In this document: positions 32,987 to 40,313 of the stretch, piece by piece
How positions within the stretch are numbered: position 1 is the stretch's first letter
Layout of the letters: every line of letters begins with the position of its first letter
Assembly (NCBI RefSeq): GCF_014640335.1
Contig: NZ_BMGT01000001.1
Coordinates: 1,364,001 to 1,428,000 of the forward strand
Length of the DNA stretch: 64,000 bases
Source of the DNA: Edaphobacter dinghuensis
GTDB taxonomy: Bacteria; Acidobacteriota; Terriglobia; Terriglobales; Acidobacteriaceae
Reading direction: 5' to 3'
Translations under genes and position numbers: made by a program
The notes under the pieces: model-generated
The model's input: only the letters and a program-made list of their open reading frames with translations
Databases searched by the model: none
Told to the model about the DNA's origin: nothing

Positions 32987-33349
32987 AGGGCTAATTCCTG
33001 ACACAATTTGTTGAAGGGTGGCGAAGATACTTTTTGCGAACCGGCTGAAGGAGCGGACCGTTCCCGCATCAGGTTTATCACAGTGAAGGCGTTTCTTTCA
33101 GGGGGTATATCCCCGGTGTACTTTTGATGCAAAGTATTGATTTGATTGAACTTAATTTGTAAAGTCTTCATTCTTCAAGAGATAGGTCCAAAACATTGTT
33201 TCTAAATAACTTAGGCCCAGCATTTCGGCTGGGCCTGATCGGTTTTTCTCTGCTATTTCAGTGTAACGAATTCGGTGAAACTGATTTGCAGGATTTCCCT
33301 GCTTATGTCCCTGTCGCGGAAACAATTTGTTTTGTTTGCTTTATGGAAT
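32987..33349. other. Intergenic region holding repeat element copy 2
   Basis: This 363-bp gap lies between two minus-strand genes: upstream of the CRTAC1-like gene and downstream of the GT39-like gene. It contains the three-unit repeat element at 33099-33250 and, nearer 32987, presumably the promoter of the kinase operon. No coding sequence was seen. Confidence 0.5.
33099..33250 (+). repeat. Intergenic element copy 2: three 26-nt units plus hairpin
   Basis: The leader GGGGGTATATCCCCGGTGTA matches the layout of copy 1, and both copies then read TACTTT, a short gap, and TGC before the first unit. Units begin at 33131, 33161 and 33190, again about 30 nt apart. Unit 2 begins AAAGTCTTCATTCTTCA, identical to copy 1 unit 1 over 17 bases. 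Unit 3 shares TTGTTTCTAAAT.ACTTAGG with copy 1 unit 2. A perfect hairpin, GGCCCAGC/GCTGGGCC (33214-33235), and GGTTTTT follow. Unlike copy 1 it follows no gene on its own strand. Confidence 0.75.
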
Positions 33350-34687
33350 TTAATCGGACACCGTTGAGGGCAGAGGGGGCTTGACAGATTTTTTTGCCGA
33401 TCTGGCTGACTTCAACGAGAGCACCCCGGCGCTTACCAGAGCGATGATCTCCGGCTCGATGGGCTGGCGATAGTCAGGCGAGGCGTGGGTGAAGAAGTAG
33501 GTCAGGGGGAAAAGCGCCATGAGGATGATATAGGGAAGCGCTGCGGTCCTGTCTTCGCGCCATAACCTTCGCGCTCCCACGAGCATGAAGCAGGTTAGGG
33601 CAATGGAGAAGAACATGTCCGGTATCTGCGTAGGTTGATCTGCAAGATAGGCGCGGCTGAAGCTCCAGTATGCCGTCCAGAAGCAGAGCGCGCGGCGAAG
33701 AGAGTTTTTGAGGAAGAGATCTGGATGCTGGCGGATGAAGTTGACGGCGAGTGTGTGCTTTTCAGCAAGGTAACGGGCCTCGCCGAGCGACTCGAAGCGA
33801 TGCATCTCGGCGGGGTTGCTGGCCGGATGCGCCCAGCGGTCGTTCGACTCGAAGGTGCTGCCGTCGTTGCCAGCCCAGCACTCGAGCCAGAAGTTGTCGC
33901 GAACAGGGGTAATGAGATGAAGGGCGCGATAGTTTCGGACGGTCCAGGGAGTGAGGACGGCGATTACGCCGAGGGCGGCGACGAGACTGTGTGCCAGCCA
34001 CTTTTCTTTGCGGCGTTGAAGGACGATGACCGTGAGGATCAGAAAGACCGGAAACATGGAGAGGACGGATGGGTTGGAGAGGCCAGCGATGCCGTAGAGG
34101 AGGCCGAATCCCAGCCAGCCGAGGATGCGCCGCCAGCGATGAAGGCGCTGGGCAAGACAGAAGCAGGTGGTGAACAGCAGGCCGGTCAGGGCATAGTCCC
34201 ACACACGTGCCGCCGAGAAGTAGATGGCAAAGGGATAGAAGACCCAGGCCCAGGCGGCGAAGACGGCCGTGCGCTCGTCCAGCGCGTACCGGGTGCTGAA
34301 GTAGAGCGGAATGCAGGTGAGCGCCGAGAAGAGACTGTTAATGGAGAGGATAACGATGGCCGATGCGGCAGTGTAGACGCCGAAGACGCGAAAGATGGCG
34401 GCTACAAAATAAGGAAAGATAGGAGGAACAAGGGCGGTGGGTCCGGTCGCGGGCCAGAAAGGCGAGCTGAAGCCGTGCCCCTGGGCGATGGAACGGGCGA
34501 CCCAGCCCATCTCCCAGCCGAACTCGTCGAAGTGGTCGGTCGGATCGACGGTTTGGCGAAAGACGAAGGCGACCAGAATAAGGCGAATGACGAGAGCGGT
34601 GAGGACGATGATGGAGAGCTGGGTGCTCGTCGATCTCTGACGGAATGATCGAACAAACGTGGTCTCTGAAAAAATGGCGTTCTCCAT
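33350..34687 (-). CDS. Membrane glycosyltransferase, GT39/ArnT-like
   Basis: This 445-residue polytopic membrane protein has about ten hydrophobic helices. The first periplasmic loop carries DPTDHFDEFGWEMGWVARSI, where acidic residues of the GT39/PMT family normally sit. Other conserved-looking features are GLSNPSVLSMFP, TPWTVRNYRAL and the late motif HASPDYRQPIEPEIIALVSA, which resembles the HxRYRxPxxP signature of bacterial lipid-linked sugar transferases. Such enzymes transfer sugars from polyprenyl-phosphate donors to lipids, glycans or proteins at the periplasmic face. It starts 11 bp after the stop of rfbC, so the two form an operon within a polysaccharide region. The acceptor is unknown. 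The GTG just before the ATG is an alternative start. Confidence 0.82.
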   Translation of the reverse strand: MENAIFSETTFVRSFRQRSTSTQLSIIVLTALVIRLILVAFVFRQTVDPTDHFDEFGWEMGWVARSIAQGHGFSSPFWPATGPTALVPPIFPYFVAAIFRVFGVYTAASAIVILSINSLFSALTCIPLYFSTRYALDERTAVFAAWAWVFYPFAIYFSAARVWDYALTGLLFTTCFCLAQRLHRWRRILGWLGFGLLYGIAGLSNPSVLSMFPVFLILTVIVLQRRKEKWLAHSLVAALGVIAVLTPWTVRNYRALHLITPVRDNFWLECWAGNDGSTFESNDRWAHPASNPAEMHRFESLGEARYLAEKHTLAVNFIRQHPDLFLKNSLRRALCFWTAYWSFSRAYLADQPTQIPDMFFSIALTCFMLVGARRLWREDRTAALPYIILMALFPLTYFFTHASPDYRQPIEPEIIALVSAGVLSLKSARSAKKSVKPPLPSTVSD

Positions 34688-34698
34688 CACGGATTCGA

Positions 34699-35268
34699 CT
34701 ATACCGGCGGCAGCTCGGCTTCGAGGAAGAGTTTACCCTGCGCGTCCTTGGCGCTGACGGAAGGCGCAGTGCCGTTCAGGGCCTCCAGCGGCCACGCAAT
34801 ATTAAGGGTGGCGTCGTCCCACAGGATGGAGCGCTCGCCCTGGGGGTAGTAAAGATTGGTGGTCTTATAGAGGACTTCGGCGGTCTCGGAGAGGACGAGG
34901 AAGCCGTGGGCGAAACCTTCAGGGATCCAGAGCGACTGGATCTCACCCTCGTCGGTAAGGGGTTTAAGGTGAAAACCGGCCCATTTGCCGAAATCAGGAG
35001 AGTTGCGGCGCAGGTCGACGGCCACATCCCAGATGTGGCCCGAGAGCACGCGGACAAGCTTTCCCTGGGGTTTGCCCAACTGGTAGTGCAGCCCGCGCAA
35101 CACACCCTTCGTGGAGAAGGACTGGTTGTCCTGGACGAAGCTGGAGGGCAGACCGGCCTCGGTGAAGGAGCTCTGATTGAAAATTTCAGTGAACCAGCCG
35201 CGACTATCGCCAAACCGCTTGGGTTGAATCAGTTTGACATCTGTGAGCGTGGTGTTGAGAATGAGCAT
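34699..35268 (-). CDS. rfbC: dTDP-4-dehydrorhamnose 3,5-epimerase
   Basis: This 189-residue cupin-fold epimerase makes the third step of dTDP-L-rhamnose synthesis. Diagnostic blocks are DSRGWFTEIFNQSSF, VQDNQSFSTKGVLRGLHYQ (with the catalytic His in GLHYQ), GHIWDVAVDLRRNSPDFGKW, WIPEGFAHGFLVLSETAEVL and YKTTNLYYPQGERSILWDD. I start it at the ATG at 35268, where the family's N-terminus begins; longer in-frame extensions to 35547 have no similarity to the family. The other rhamnose genes (rfbA, rfbB, rfbD) are not in the window. It is followed closely by a membrane glycosyltransferase and is divergent from the sugar transferase gene, consistent with O-antigen or exopolysaccharide synthesis. Confidence 0.95.
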   Translation of the reverse strand: MLILNTTLTDVKLIQPKRFGDSRGWFTEIFNQSSFTEAGLPSSFVQDNQSFSTKGVLRGLHYQLGKPQGKLVRVLSGHIWDVAVDLRRNSPDFGKWAGFHLKPLTDEGEIQSLWIPEGFAHGFLVLSETAEVLYKTTNLYYPQGERSILWDDATLNIAWPLEALNGTAPSVSAKDAQGKLFLEAELPPV

Positions 35269-35628
35269 CCTAGTAGGATACCGTGAGATGACAACAATAG
35301 ACTCGATACCGAAATGGAACGAACAAAAAACGAATCTATAAGGGGAGATTGTTCCCGTGGGGCATCGGGCTAGTAAACTGTTTGAATCGAAATAAAGTAG
35401 CTGAACTCCTTTTCCGGGTTGACGATAGAGCAGCGACCAGTCCAAACAAGAGACAGGCGCAAGCAGAGAATCGGCGAGACAGAAAACGAAGCAGAGCTGC
35501 GGATGCCTGCAGGCTGGTTGAGATGCAGGATGGCATACATCCGTCAAACTTTAGAGAAGCAAACAACAGTGCGGATTACAGGCGCAGAGCATGGCGTCGC
35601 TTATGGTTTGCACAGATATAGGATTGCA
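35269..35628. other. Divergent intergenic region, rfbC / sugar transferase
   Basis: This 360-bp region lies between two divergent polysaccharide genes. The rightward frame is open from 35419, so the sugar transferase could start earlier than listed, but that part is charged and unlike the family. A TTGACG at about 35420 is a possible -35; no firm -10 is seen. Confidence 0.4.
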
Positions 35629-36363
35629 ATGCAGGCTGAATCTCCCGAATCGCCGGTTGCGGTAATTGAAGATTCGTACTCGTATTCGGAAGTCATGGCA
35701 CCCCCGTTGCGGCGACTGCAGTGGGAGACGGAGCTGCCATCGGAGTACTTTCGTTACCGTGTGATCAAGCGGACTGTTGATCTGTTCCTGGTGGCGGTGT
35801 CGCTGCCGGTGAGCCTGCTCGTGCTTGGCATCGTGGCGATAGTGGTGGCGTTAAACTCTCCGGGGCCGATCTTCTACTCGCACCGGCGGATTCGGCGGCA
35901 CGGTGCGTTCTTTTCGATGTGGAAGTTTCGAACCATGTGCGTCAACTCTGCCGAGGTGCTCGAGCAGCATCTGGCGGAACATCCCGAGGCCCGTGCGGAG
36001 TGGAACAAGACTCACAAGCTGCGAAACGATCCTCGAATTACCAAGATTGGCTCATTTCTAAGGAGATACAGCCTGGATGAGCTGCCGCAGCTTTGGAACG
36101 TTGTGACCGGCCAGATGAGTTTGGTAGGGCCCCGGCCGATTGTGGCGGCTGAGGTCGAGAAGTACGGCGGCTGTTTTAGCTGCTACTGCAAGGTGAAGCC
36201 CGGGTTGACGGGACTGTGGCAGGTCTCGGGGCGAAGCTCGCTGACCTATGACGAGCGGGTGGCTCTGGACTGCGAATATGTGGGGAACTGGTCGCTGTCG
36301 AAGGACACGGTGATTTTACTCAAGACGTTCTCTACCGTCGTGAACCAGGATGGCGCGTTCTGA
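35629..36363 (+). CDS. Undecaprenyl-phosphate sugar phosphotransferase (WcaJ/PglC type)
   Basis: This 244-residue initiating enzyme for surface polysaccharide attaches a sugar-1-phosphate to undecaprenyl phosphate at the inner membrane. It has one membrane segment ([20 protein letters not shown]). The catalytic domain follows with [67 protein letters not shown] and [14 protein letters not shown]. The [13 protein letters not shown] and DELPQLWNV motifs are diagnostic. The ATG at 35629 has AGGA five bases upstream. It partly overlaps, or closely precedes, a GT4 glycosyltransferase gene that probably adds the next sugar. Only the C-terminal catalytic part of longer WcaJ proteins is present. Confidence 0.93.
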   Translation: MQAESPESPVAVIEDSYSYSEVMAPPLRRLQWETELPSEYFRYRVIKRTVDLFLVAVSLPVSLLVLGIVAIVVALNSPGPIFYSHRRIRRHGAFFSMWKFRTMCVNSAEVLEQHLAEHPEARAEWNKTHKLRNDPRITKIGSFLRRYSLDELPQLWNVVTGQMSLVGPRPIVAAEVEKYGGCFSCYCKVKPGLTGLWQVSGRSSLTYDERVALDCEYVGNWSLSKDTVILLKTFSTVVNQDGAF

Positions 36364-36394
36364 AAAAGAACGCAGCGGAGAGTTAGGAAGACTG

Positions 36395-37546
36395 GTGCGG
36401 GTCGCCATTGTTCATCATTGGTTTGTAACGCGGGGCGGCGGCGAACGCGTGGCAGAGTGCATCGCTTCGCTGTTTCCGGAAGCGGAGATCTTCACTCTGG
36501 TGGCCGACGCTCCCGGGATTCCGCAGGGGCTGCAGGAGCGACGGCTGCATACCTCGTTTTTGCAACGGATTCCGCTGGCCAGGAACTATCACCGGCATAT
36601 GATGCCGCTTTATCCGATGGCTACAGAAGGTTTGGATCTGCGAGGATTCGACCTGGTGATCTCGTCGGATTCAGGTCCGGTCAAGGGAGTACGTGTGGAT
36701 GCGGGAGCAGTGCATCTCTGCTACTGCCACTCGCCGATGCGGTATCTCTACGACGGTTACGAGACTTATCGGGCGCAGATGGGAAGCGTGACCCGCGCTG
36801 CATTTTCTGCCACGGCGGGGCGGGTAAGAGCCTGGGATGAGCGTGCGGCGCAGAGGGTGAGTTACTTTATTGCGAACTCGGAGTACGTGGCCGACCGGAT
36901 TCGACGCTGCTATGGGCGGGAGAGTGTGGTGATTCATCCTCCCATTGATCTCCATCGAGCGTGCGTGGCTCAGCCGGAAGAGCATTATCTTTGTGCCGGA
37001 CGGTTAGTTGGGTACAAGCGCACCGAGCTGATGATGGAGGCGTGTGTGCGGCTAGGGAGAAAACTGAGGATTGCCGGTGCCGGGCCTGAGGAGAGCCGGT
37101 TGAGAAAGCTTGCCGGCACGGCAGATGTCAGCTTTCTGGGGGAGATGACCACGGAGGCGCTTTGGCAGGAGTATGCAAAGTGCCGGGCGCTTCTGTTTGC
37201 GGCCGATGAGGACTTCGGCATGGTTCCGCTGGAGGCGCAGGCCTGCGGACGTCCGGTGGTTGCGTATGGGGCCGGTGGATCGTTGGAGACGGTTCGGGGA
37301 TTGGATGTGGTCAAGGATCGGGCGACAGGGATCTATTTTGCAGAGCAGACGGTAGCGTCTGTCATGGATGGAATCCTGCAATTTGAGGCTGCGGATGACG
37401 CCGGGAGATTTGACTCTGCGGAGACGCAGCGATGGGCAGCAGAGTTTGCTACACCGGTATTTTTGCGGCGCATGCGCGAGTTTATCCTGCAAAAGATACC
37501 GGAGGCTGCCAGTGTGATGACCCCCGGCATCGCGGAGACGATGTGA
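36395..37546 (+). CDS. Glycosyltransferase family 4
   Basis: This 383-residue GT-B glycosyltransferase probably extends the lipid-linked glycan begun by the preceding gene. The N-terminal domain starts VRVAIVHHWFVTRGGGERVA, the typical beginning of this GT4 subgroup. The C-terminal domain has YLCAGRLVGYKRTELMMEAC, LRIAGAGPEESRLR, VSFLGEMTTEALWQEY and a donor-binding segment FGMVPLEAQACGRPVVAYG with the E-x7-E-like arrangement. I prefer the GTG at 36395, with AGGA six bases upstream. An ATG at 36350 overlaps the previous gene by 14 bp but has no usable ribosome-binding site and adds 15 residues before the conserved start. The stop overlaps the next start by one base. Cytoplasmic or membrane-associated. 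Confidence 0.9.
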   Translation: MRVAIVHHWFVTRGGGERVAECIASLFPEAEIFTLVADAPGIPQGLQERRLHTSFLQRIPLARNYHRHMMPLYPMATEGLDLRGFDLVISSDSGPVKGVRVDAGAVHLCYCHSPMRYLYDGYETYRAQMGSVTRAAFSATAGRVRAWDERAAQRVSYFIANSEYVADRIRRCYGRESVVIHPPIDLHRACVAQPEEHYLCAGRLVGYKRTELMMEACVRLGRKLRIAGAGPEESRLRKLAGTADVSFLGEMTTEALWQEYAKCRALLFAADEDFGMVPLEAQACGRPVVAYGAGGSLETVRGLDVVKDRATGIYFAEQTVASVMDGILQFEAADDAGRFDSAETQRWAAEFATPVFLRRMREFILQKIPEAASVMTPGIAETM

Positions 37547-37836
37547 TGGAGGGAATGCGGGATCTGCTGCGGGGAACGCTGGGACGGAGCTTGCAGGCGA
37601 TGCGGCCTGAGGACAAGCTGGCGGCGGCGTGGCCGGTGGCCTGCGGTAAGGCCATGGCCGAGCGCGGAACAGTGGTGGGATATGTCGACGGCGAGGTCTC
37701 GATCGAGGTGCAGGAGGGCGCGTGGCTACAGCAGATGATGAGTATGCAGGGACAGCTTGCCGGACAGATGGGGCGCATCGCGGGCGTGAAGGTGAGCAGG
37801 ATACACTTTAAGGTGAAGAGGGATAACGCGCGATGA
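37546..37836 (+). CDS. DUF721/DciA-like protein
   Basis: This 96-residue protein carries a single DUF721 domain: MRDLLRGTLGRSLQ, LAAAWPVACGKAMAERGTVV, DGEVSIEVQEGAWLQQMMSM and GVKVSRIHFKVKR. DUF721 is the N-terminal domain of DciA, the ancestral loader of the replicative helicase DnaB. Here only that domain is present, so a DNA replication role is likely but not proven. The start ATG shares one base with the GT4 stop (TGATG) and the stop overlaps gatC by 4 bp, so it is translated as part of a polycistronic unit. A DnaC-like ATPase is encoded elsewhere in the window at 61128, which is notable because helicase-loader families usually replace one another. Confidence 0.8.
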   Translation: MEGMRDLLRGTLGRSLQAMRPEDKLAAAWPVACGKAMAERGTVVGYVDGEVSIEVQEGAWLQQMMSMQGQLAGQMGRIAGVKVSRIHFKVKRDNAR

Positions 37837-38159
37837 GTGAGCAGGCTGGGGTAACGATCGAGGATGTTCGGCGGGTGGCAGAGCTGGCGAATCTGGAGCT
37901 GACTGCCGAGGAAGAGCCGCGCATGCAGCGAGATCTGAATGCAATTCTGGGTCATATTGCCGAATTGAATGAGCTGGATACGAAGGACGTTCTGCCGATG
38001 GCACAGGTGGGCGAGATGCTGGGTGGAGAACGGCACGAGCGCGGCGAGACGCTGCGCGAGGATGTCGTCGTTCCCTCATTGGATCGCGCTGCGGTGATGG
38101 CGGCTGCTCCCGAAACGGATGGCCGGTTCTTCAAGGTTCCCAAGGTGATTGAGCGCTAA
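37833..38159 (+). CDS. gatC: Asp-tRNA(Asn)/Glu-tRNA(Gln) amidotransferase subunit C
   Basis: This 108-residue subunit begins MSEQAGVTIEDVRRVAELAN, followed by LELTAEEEPRMQRDLNAILG and HIAELNELDTKDVLPMAQ, the standard GatC layout. It wraps around and stabilises the GatA-GatB interface in the enzyme that converts Glu-tRNA(Gln) or Asp-tRNA(Asn) to the amidated form. The start overlaps the DUF721 stop (ATGA) and gatA follows after 44 bp. gatB is not next to it and must lie elsewhere if the complex is complete. Confidence 0.95.
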   Translation: MSEQAGVTIEDVRRVAELANLELTAEEEPRMQRDLNAILGHIAELNELDTKDVLPMAQVGEMLGGERHERGETLREDVVVPSLDRAAVMAAAPETDGRFFKVPKVIER

Positions 38160-38203
38160 CGCCAAGACTTCCGAGATATCAAAAGAGAAAGAAAGATAGA
38201 GTG

Positions 38204-39643
38204 ATGGATTTTACGATTGATACAGTGCGGGCTGGTGTAGCGAATGGGTCGGCTACAGCTACGGCGATGGCGGAGCTGCACTACTCGCGGATTGCTGCCG
38301 ACGATGGAGACAAAGGCAAAGGGATCAATAGCTTTCTTGCTTTGAGCAAGGAGCGTGCGCTTGCTCAGGCAGCGAAGATCGATGCTTTGGCTGCGAAGGG
38401 TGAAGAGCTTCCCGCTCTGGCCGGGGTTCCGGTAGGAATCAAGGATGTGCTGACGATGAAGGGCTCGCCGGCGACGGCGGGTTCGCTGATTCTGAAGGGA
38501 TATCGGCCTCCCTACGATGCTACTGCGGTGACGAAGCTGGAGACGGCGGGAGCAGTTCTGCTGGGCAAGTTGAACTGCGACGAGTTTGCCATGGGCAGCT
38601 CGAATGAGAACTCGGCTTATGGACCGGTGCTGAATCCCCGGGCTCTGGACCGTGTTCCGGGCGGGTCGAGCGGCGGCTCGGCGGCGGCGGTTGCGGCTGG
38701 ATTTGCCGTGGCTACGCTGGGGACGGATACAGGCGGCTCGATTCGGCAACCTGCGGCGTTTTGCGGAGTCGTGGGTGTGTTGCCGACCTATGGACGCGTT
38801 TCACGTTATGGGTTGATTGCGTTTGCCTCTTCACTCGATCGCGTTGGGCCATTTACGAACAATGTGAAGGACGCTGCGACCGTTCTGCAGGTGCTTGCCG
38901 GACAGGATGCGATGGACGCTACTTCGTCGGATCGGCCTGTCGGAGATTATGTCGGCGCACTGGAGAAGCCGGTGGAAGGTCTGCGGATCGGCGTTCCCGC
39001 GGAGTACTTCGGCGAAGGTCTGGACCCGGAGATTCGTGCCGCGATTGAGAAGGTTCTCGATGGCCTCAAGGCGGAGAAGTGCGTGATCAAGCCGGTGAGC
39101 CTGCCGCACACGAAGTACGCGATTCCGACTTATTACGTGATCGCTACGGCGGAGGCTTCGTCGAACCTGTCGCGCTTCGATGGCGTGAGGTTCGGGCTGC
39201 GGAGCGCCGAGGCTAAGACGCTCTCGGAGATGTACCGCAAGACGCGCGATGAAGGATTTGGGCCTGAGGTGAAGCGCCGCATTCTGCTGGGAACGTATGC
39301 GCTTTCGGCGGGATACTACGACGCCTATTACAAGAAGGCGCAGCAGGTTCGAGCGCTGCTGACGCGGGATTTTCTGACCGCGTTCAACGAGGTCGACGTG
39401 ATCGTCGGGCCGATGACGCCCACACCGGCGTTCAAACTCGGAGAGAAAACGGACGACCCAGTGGCGATGTATCTGGCGGACATCTACTCGGTTGCGGCGA
39501 GCCTCGCGGGAATCTGTGGGGTGAGCGTGCCCTGCGGGCAGACGAAAGACGGTTTGCCGATCGGTGTACAGATTATGGGTAAGCACTTCGACGAGGGGAC
39601 CATGCTGCGGGTGGGCCTGGCCGTCGAGAAGATGCAGGGCTAA
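38204..39643 (+). CDS. gatA: Asp-tRNA(Asn)/Glu-tRNA(Gln) amidotransferase subunit A
   Basis: This 479-residue amidase hydrolyses glutamine and channels ammonia to the transamidation site on GatB. The catalytic Ser-cisSer-Lys triad is visible: Lys in GVPVGIKDVLTMKG, and the two serines in VPGGSSGGSAAAVAAG followed by TLGTDTGGSIRQPAAFCG. Other family blocks are NSAYGPVLNP, SSLDRVGPFTNNVKD and GLPIGVQIMGKHFDEG. The ATG at 38204 directly follows a GTG that could also serve as start. It is downstream of gatC, with gatB absent from the window. Length agrees with other GatA proteins. Confidence 0.97.
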   Translation: MDFTIDTVRAGVANGSATATAMAELHYSRIAADDGDKGKGINSFLALSKERALAQAAKIDALAAKGEELPALAGVPVGIKDVLTMKGSPATAGSLILKGYRPPYDATAVTKLETAGAVLLGKLNCDEFAMGSSNENSAYGPVLNPRALDRVPGGSSGGSAAAVAAGFAVATLGTDTGGSIRQPAAFCGVVGVLPTYGRVSRYGLIAFASSLDRVGPFTNNVKDAATVLQVLAGQDAMDATSSDRPVGDYVGALEKPVEGLRIGVPAEYFGEGLDPEIRAAIEKVLDGLKAEKCVIKPVSLPHTKYAIPTYYVIATAEASSNLSRFDGVRFGLRSAEAKTLSEMYRKTRDEGFGPEVKRRILLGTYALSAGYYDAYYKKAQQVRALLTRDFLTAFNEVDVIVGPMTPTPAFKLGEKTDDPVAMYLADIYSVAASLAGICGVSVPCGQTKDGLPIGVQIMGKHFDEGTMLRVGLAVEKMQG

Positions 39644-39654
39644 AGGCGCAGGCA

Positions 39655-40287
39655 TTATGCTGCGGAGTCGGTCGTGCTCTTCTCCCAGAGAGGATAGTCG
39701 AGCCCGGCGACGCGGTTGATGGCCCAGGCCTGCGCGGTCAGAAGGATGACGGCGACTTCGATGATGACGAGGTACTCGGGTTTGGTGAGGATGCCGAGCG
39801 AGACGATCAGCGTGGTTGCGCCTGCCGGGGGATGGCTGACGCGGAGCAGCACCATGATGGCTCCCGTGGCTGCGAGCGAGAGCGCTGCGGCCATGACCTC
39901 GCGCCACGAGACCTCACCCAGCGACGTCACAGCAAAGCCGTGGCTCCCCATAACAACATAGGCGGCATATCCACAGATGAGGCCGATGGCGTGACCGAGG
40001 ATGGCGTGGCGTGGGCTCGAAGACTTGCCCATGGGTGCGAAGAAGAAGAGGTAGGCTGTGGGGCCGAGCGAGGGGAAGACGAAGGGGCTGCCGGTGAATC
40101 CTGCCAGCAGCGAGAGGATGGCGATGGTGATGAAGCTATTGATGAAGACATAGCCTGCCCAGACAAGGCGCGGAGGCAGATGCCGGAGCAGCCAGTCGAG
40201 GCGGATGCGGCGCAGGAACTCTTCGACATGGAGAGCTGCGTGATGCTCTTCTTCTGCGAACCAGGATTGATGCCGGGAACGATGCAA
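39655..40287 (-). CDS. HPP family integral membrane protein
   Basis: This 210-residue membrane protein has about four or five hydrophobic helices. The signature SHPPAGATTLIVSLG and the earlier block GSPFVFPSLGPTAYLFFFAP are diagnostic for the HPP family. Plant and cyanobacterial members are chloroplast or plasma-membrane nitrite transporters, so an anion channel or transporter role is possible. Translation probably begins at a TTG at 40287, because GAGG lies six bases upstream and no in-frame ATG precedes the hydrophobic region. It is the last gene on the minus strand of a run that includes a molybdopterin oxidoreductase 26 bp upstream, suggesting shared nitrogen or sulfur oxyanion chemistry, by inference. 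Confidence 0.85.
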   Translation of the reverse strand: MHRSRHQSWFAEEEHHAALHVEEFLRRIRLDWLLRHLPPRLVWAGYVFINSFITIAILSLLAGFTGSPFVFPSLGPTAYLFFFAPMGKSSSPRHAILGHAIGLICGYAAYVVMGSHGFAVTSLGEVSWREVMAAALSLAATGAIMVLLRVSHPPAGATTLIVSLGILTKPEYLVIIEVAVILLTAQAWAINRVAGLDYPLWEKSTTDSAA

Positions 40288-40313
40288 TCTTCACCTCGGC
40301 GGACCGTGACAGG

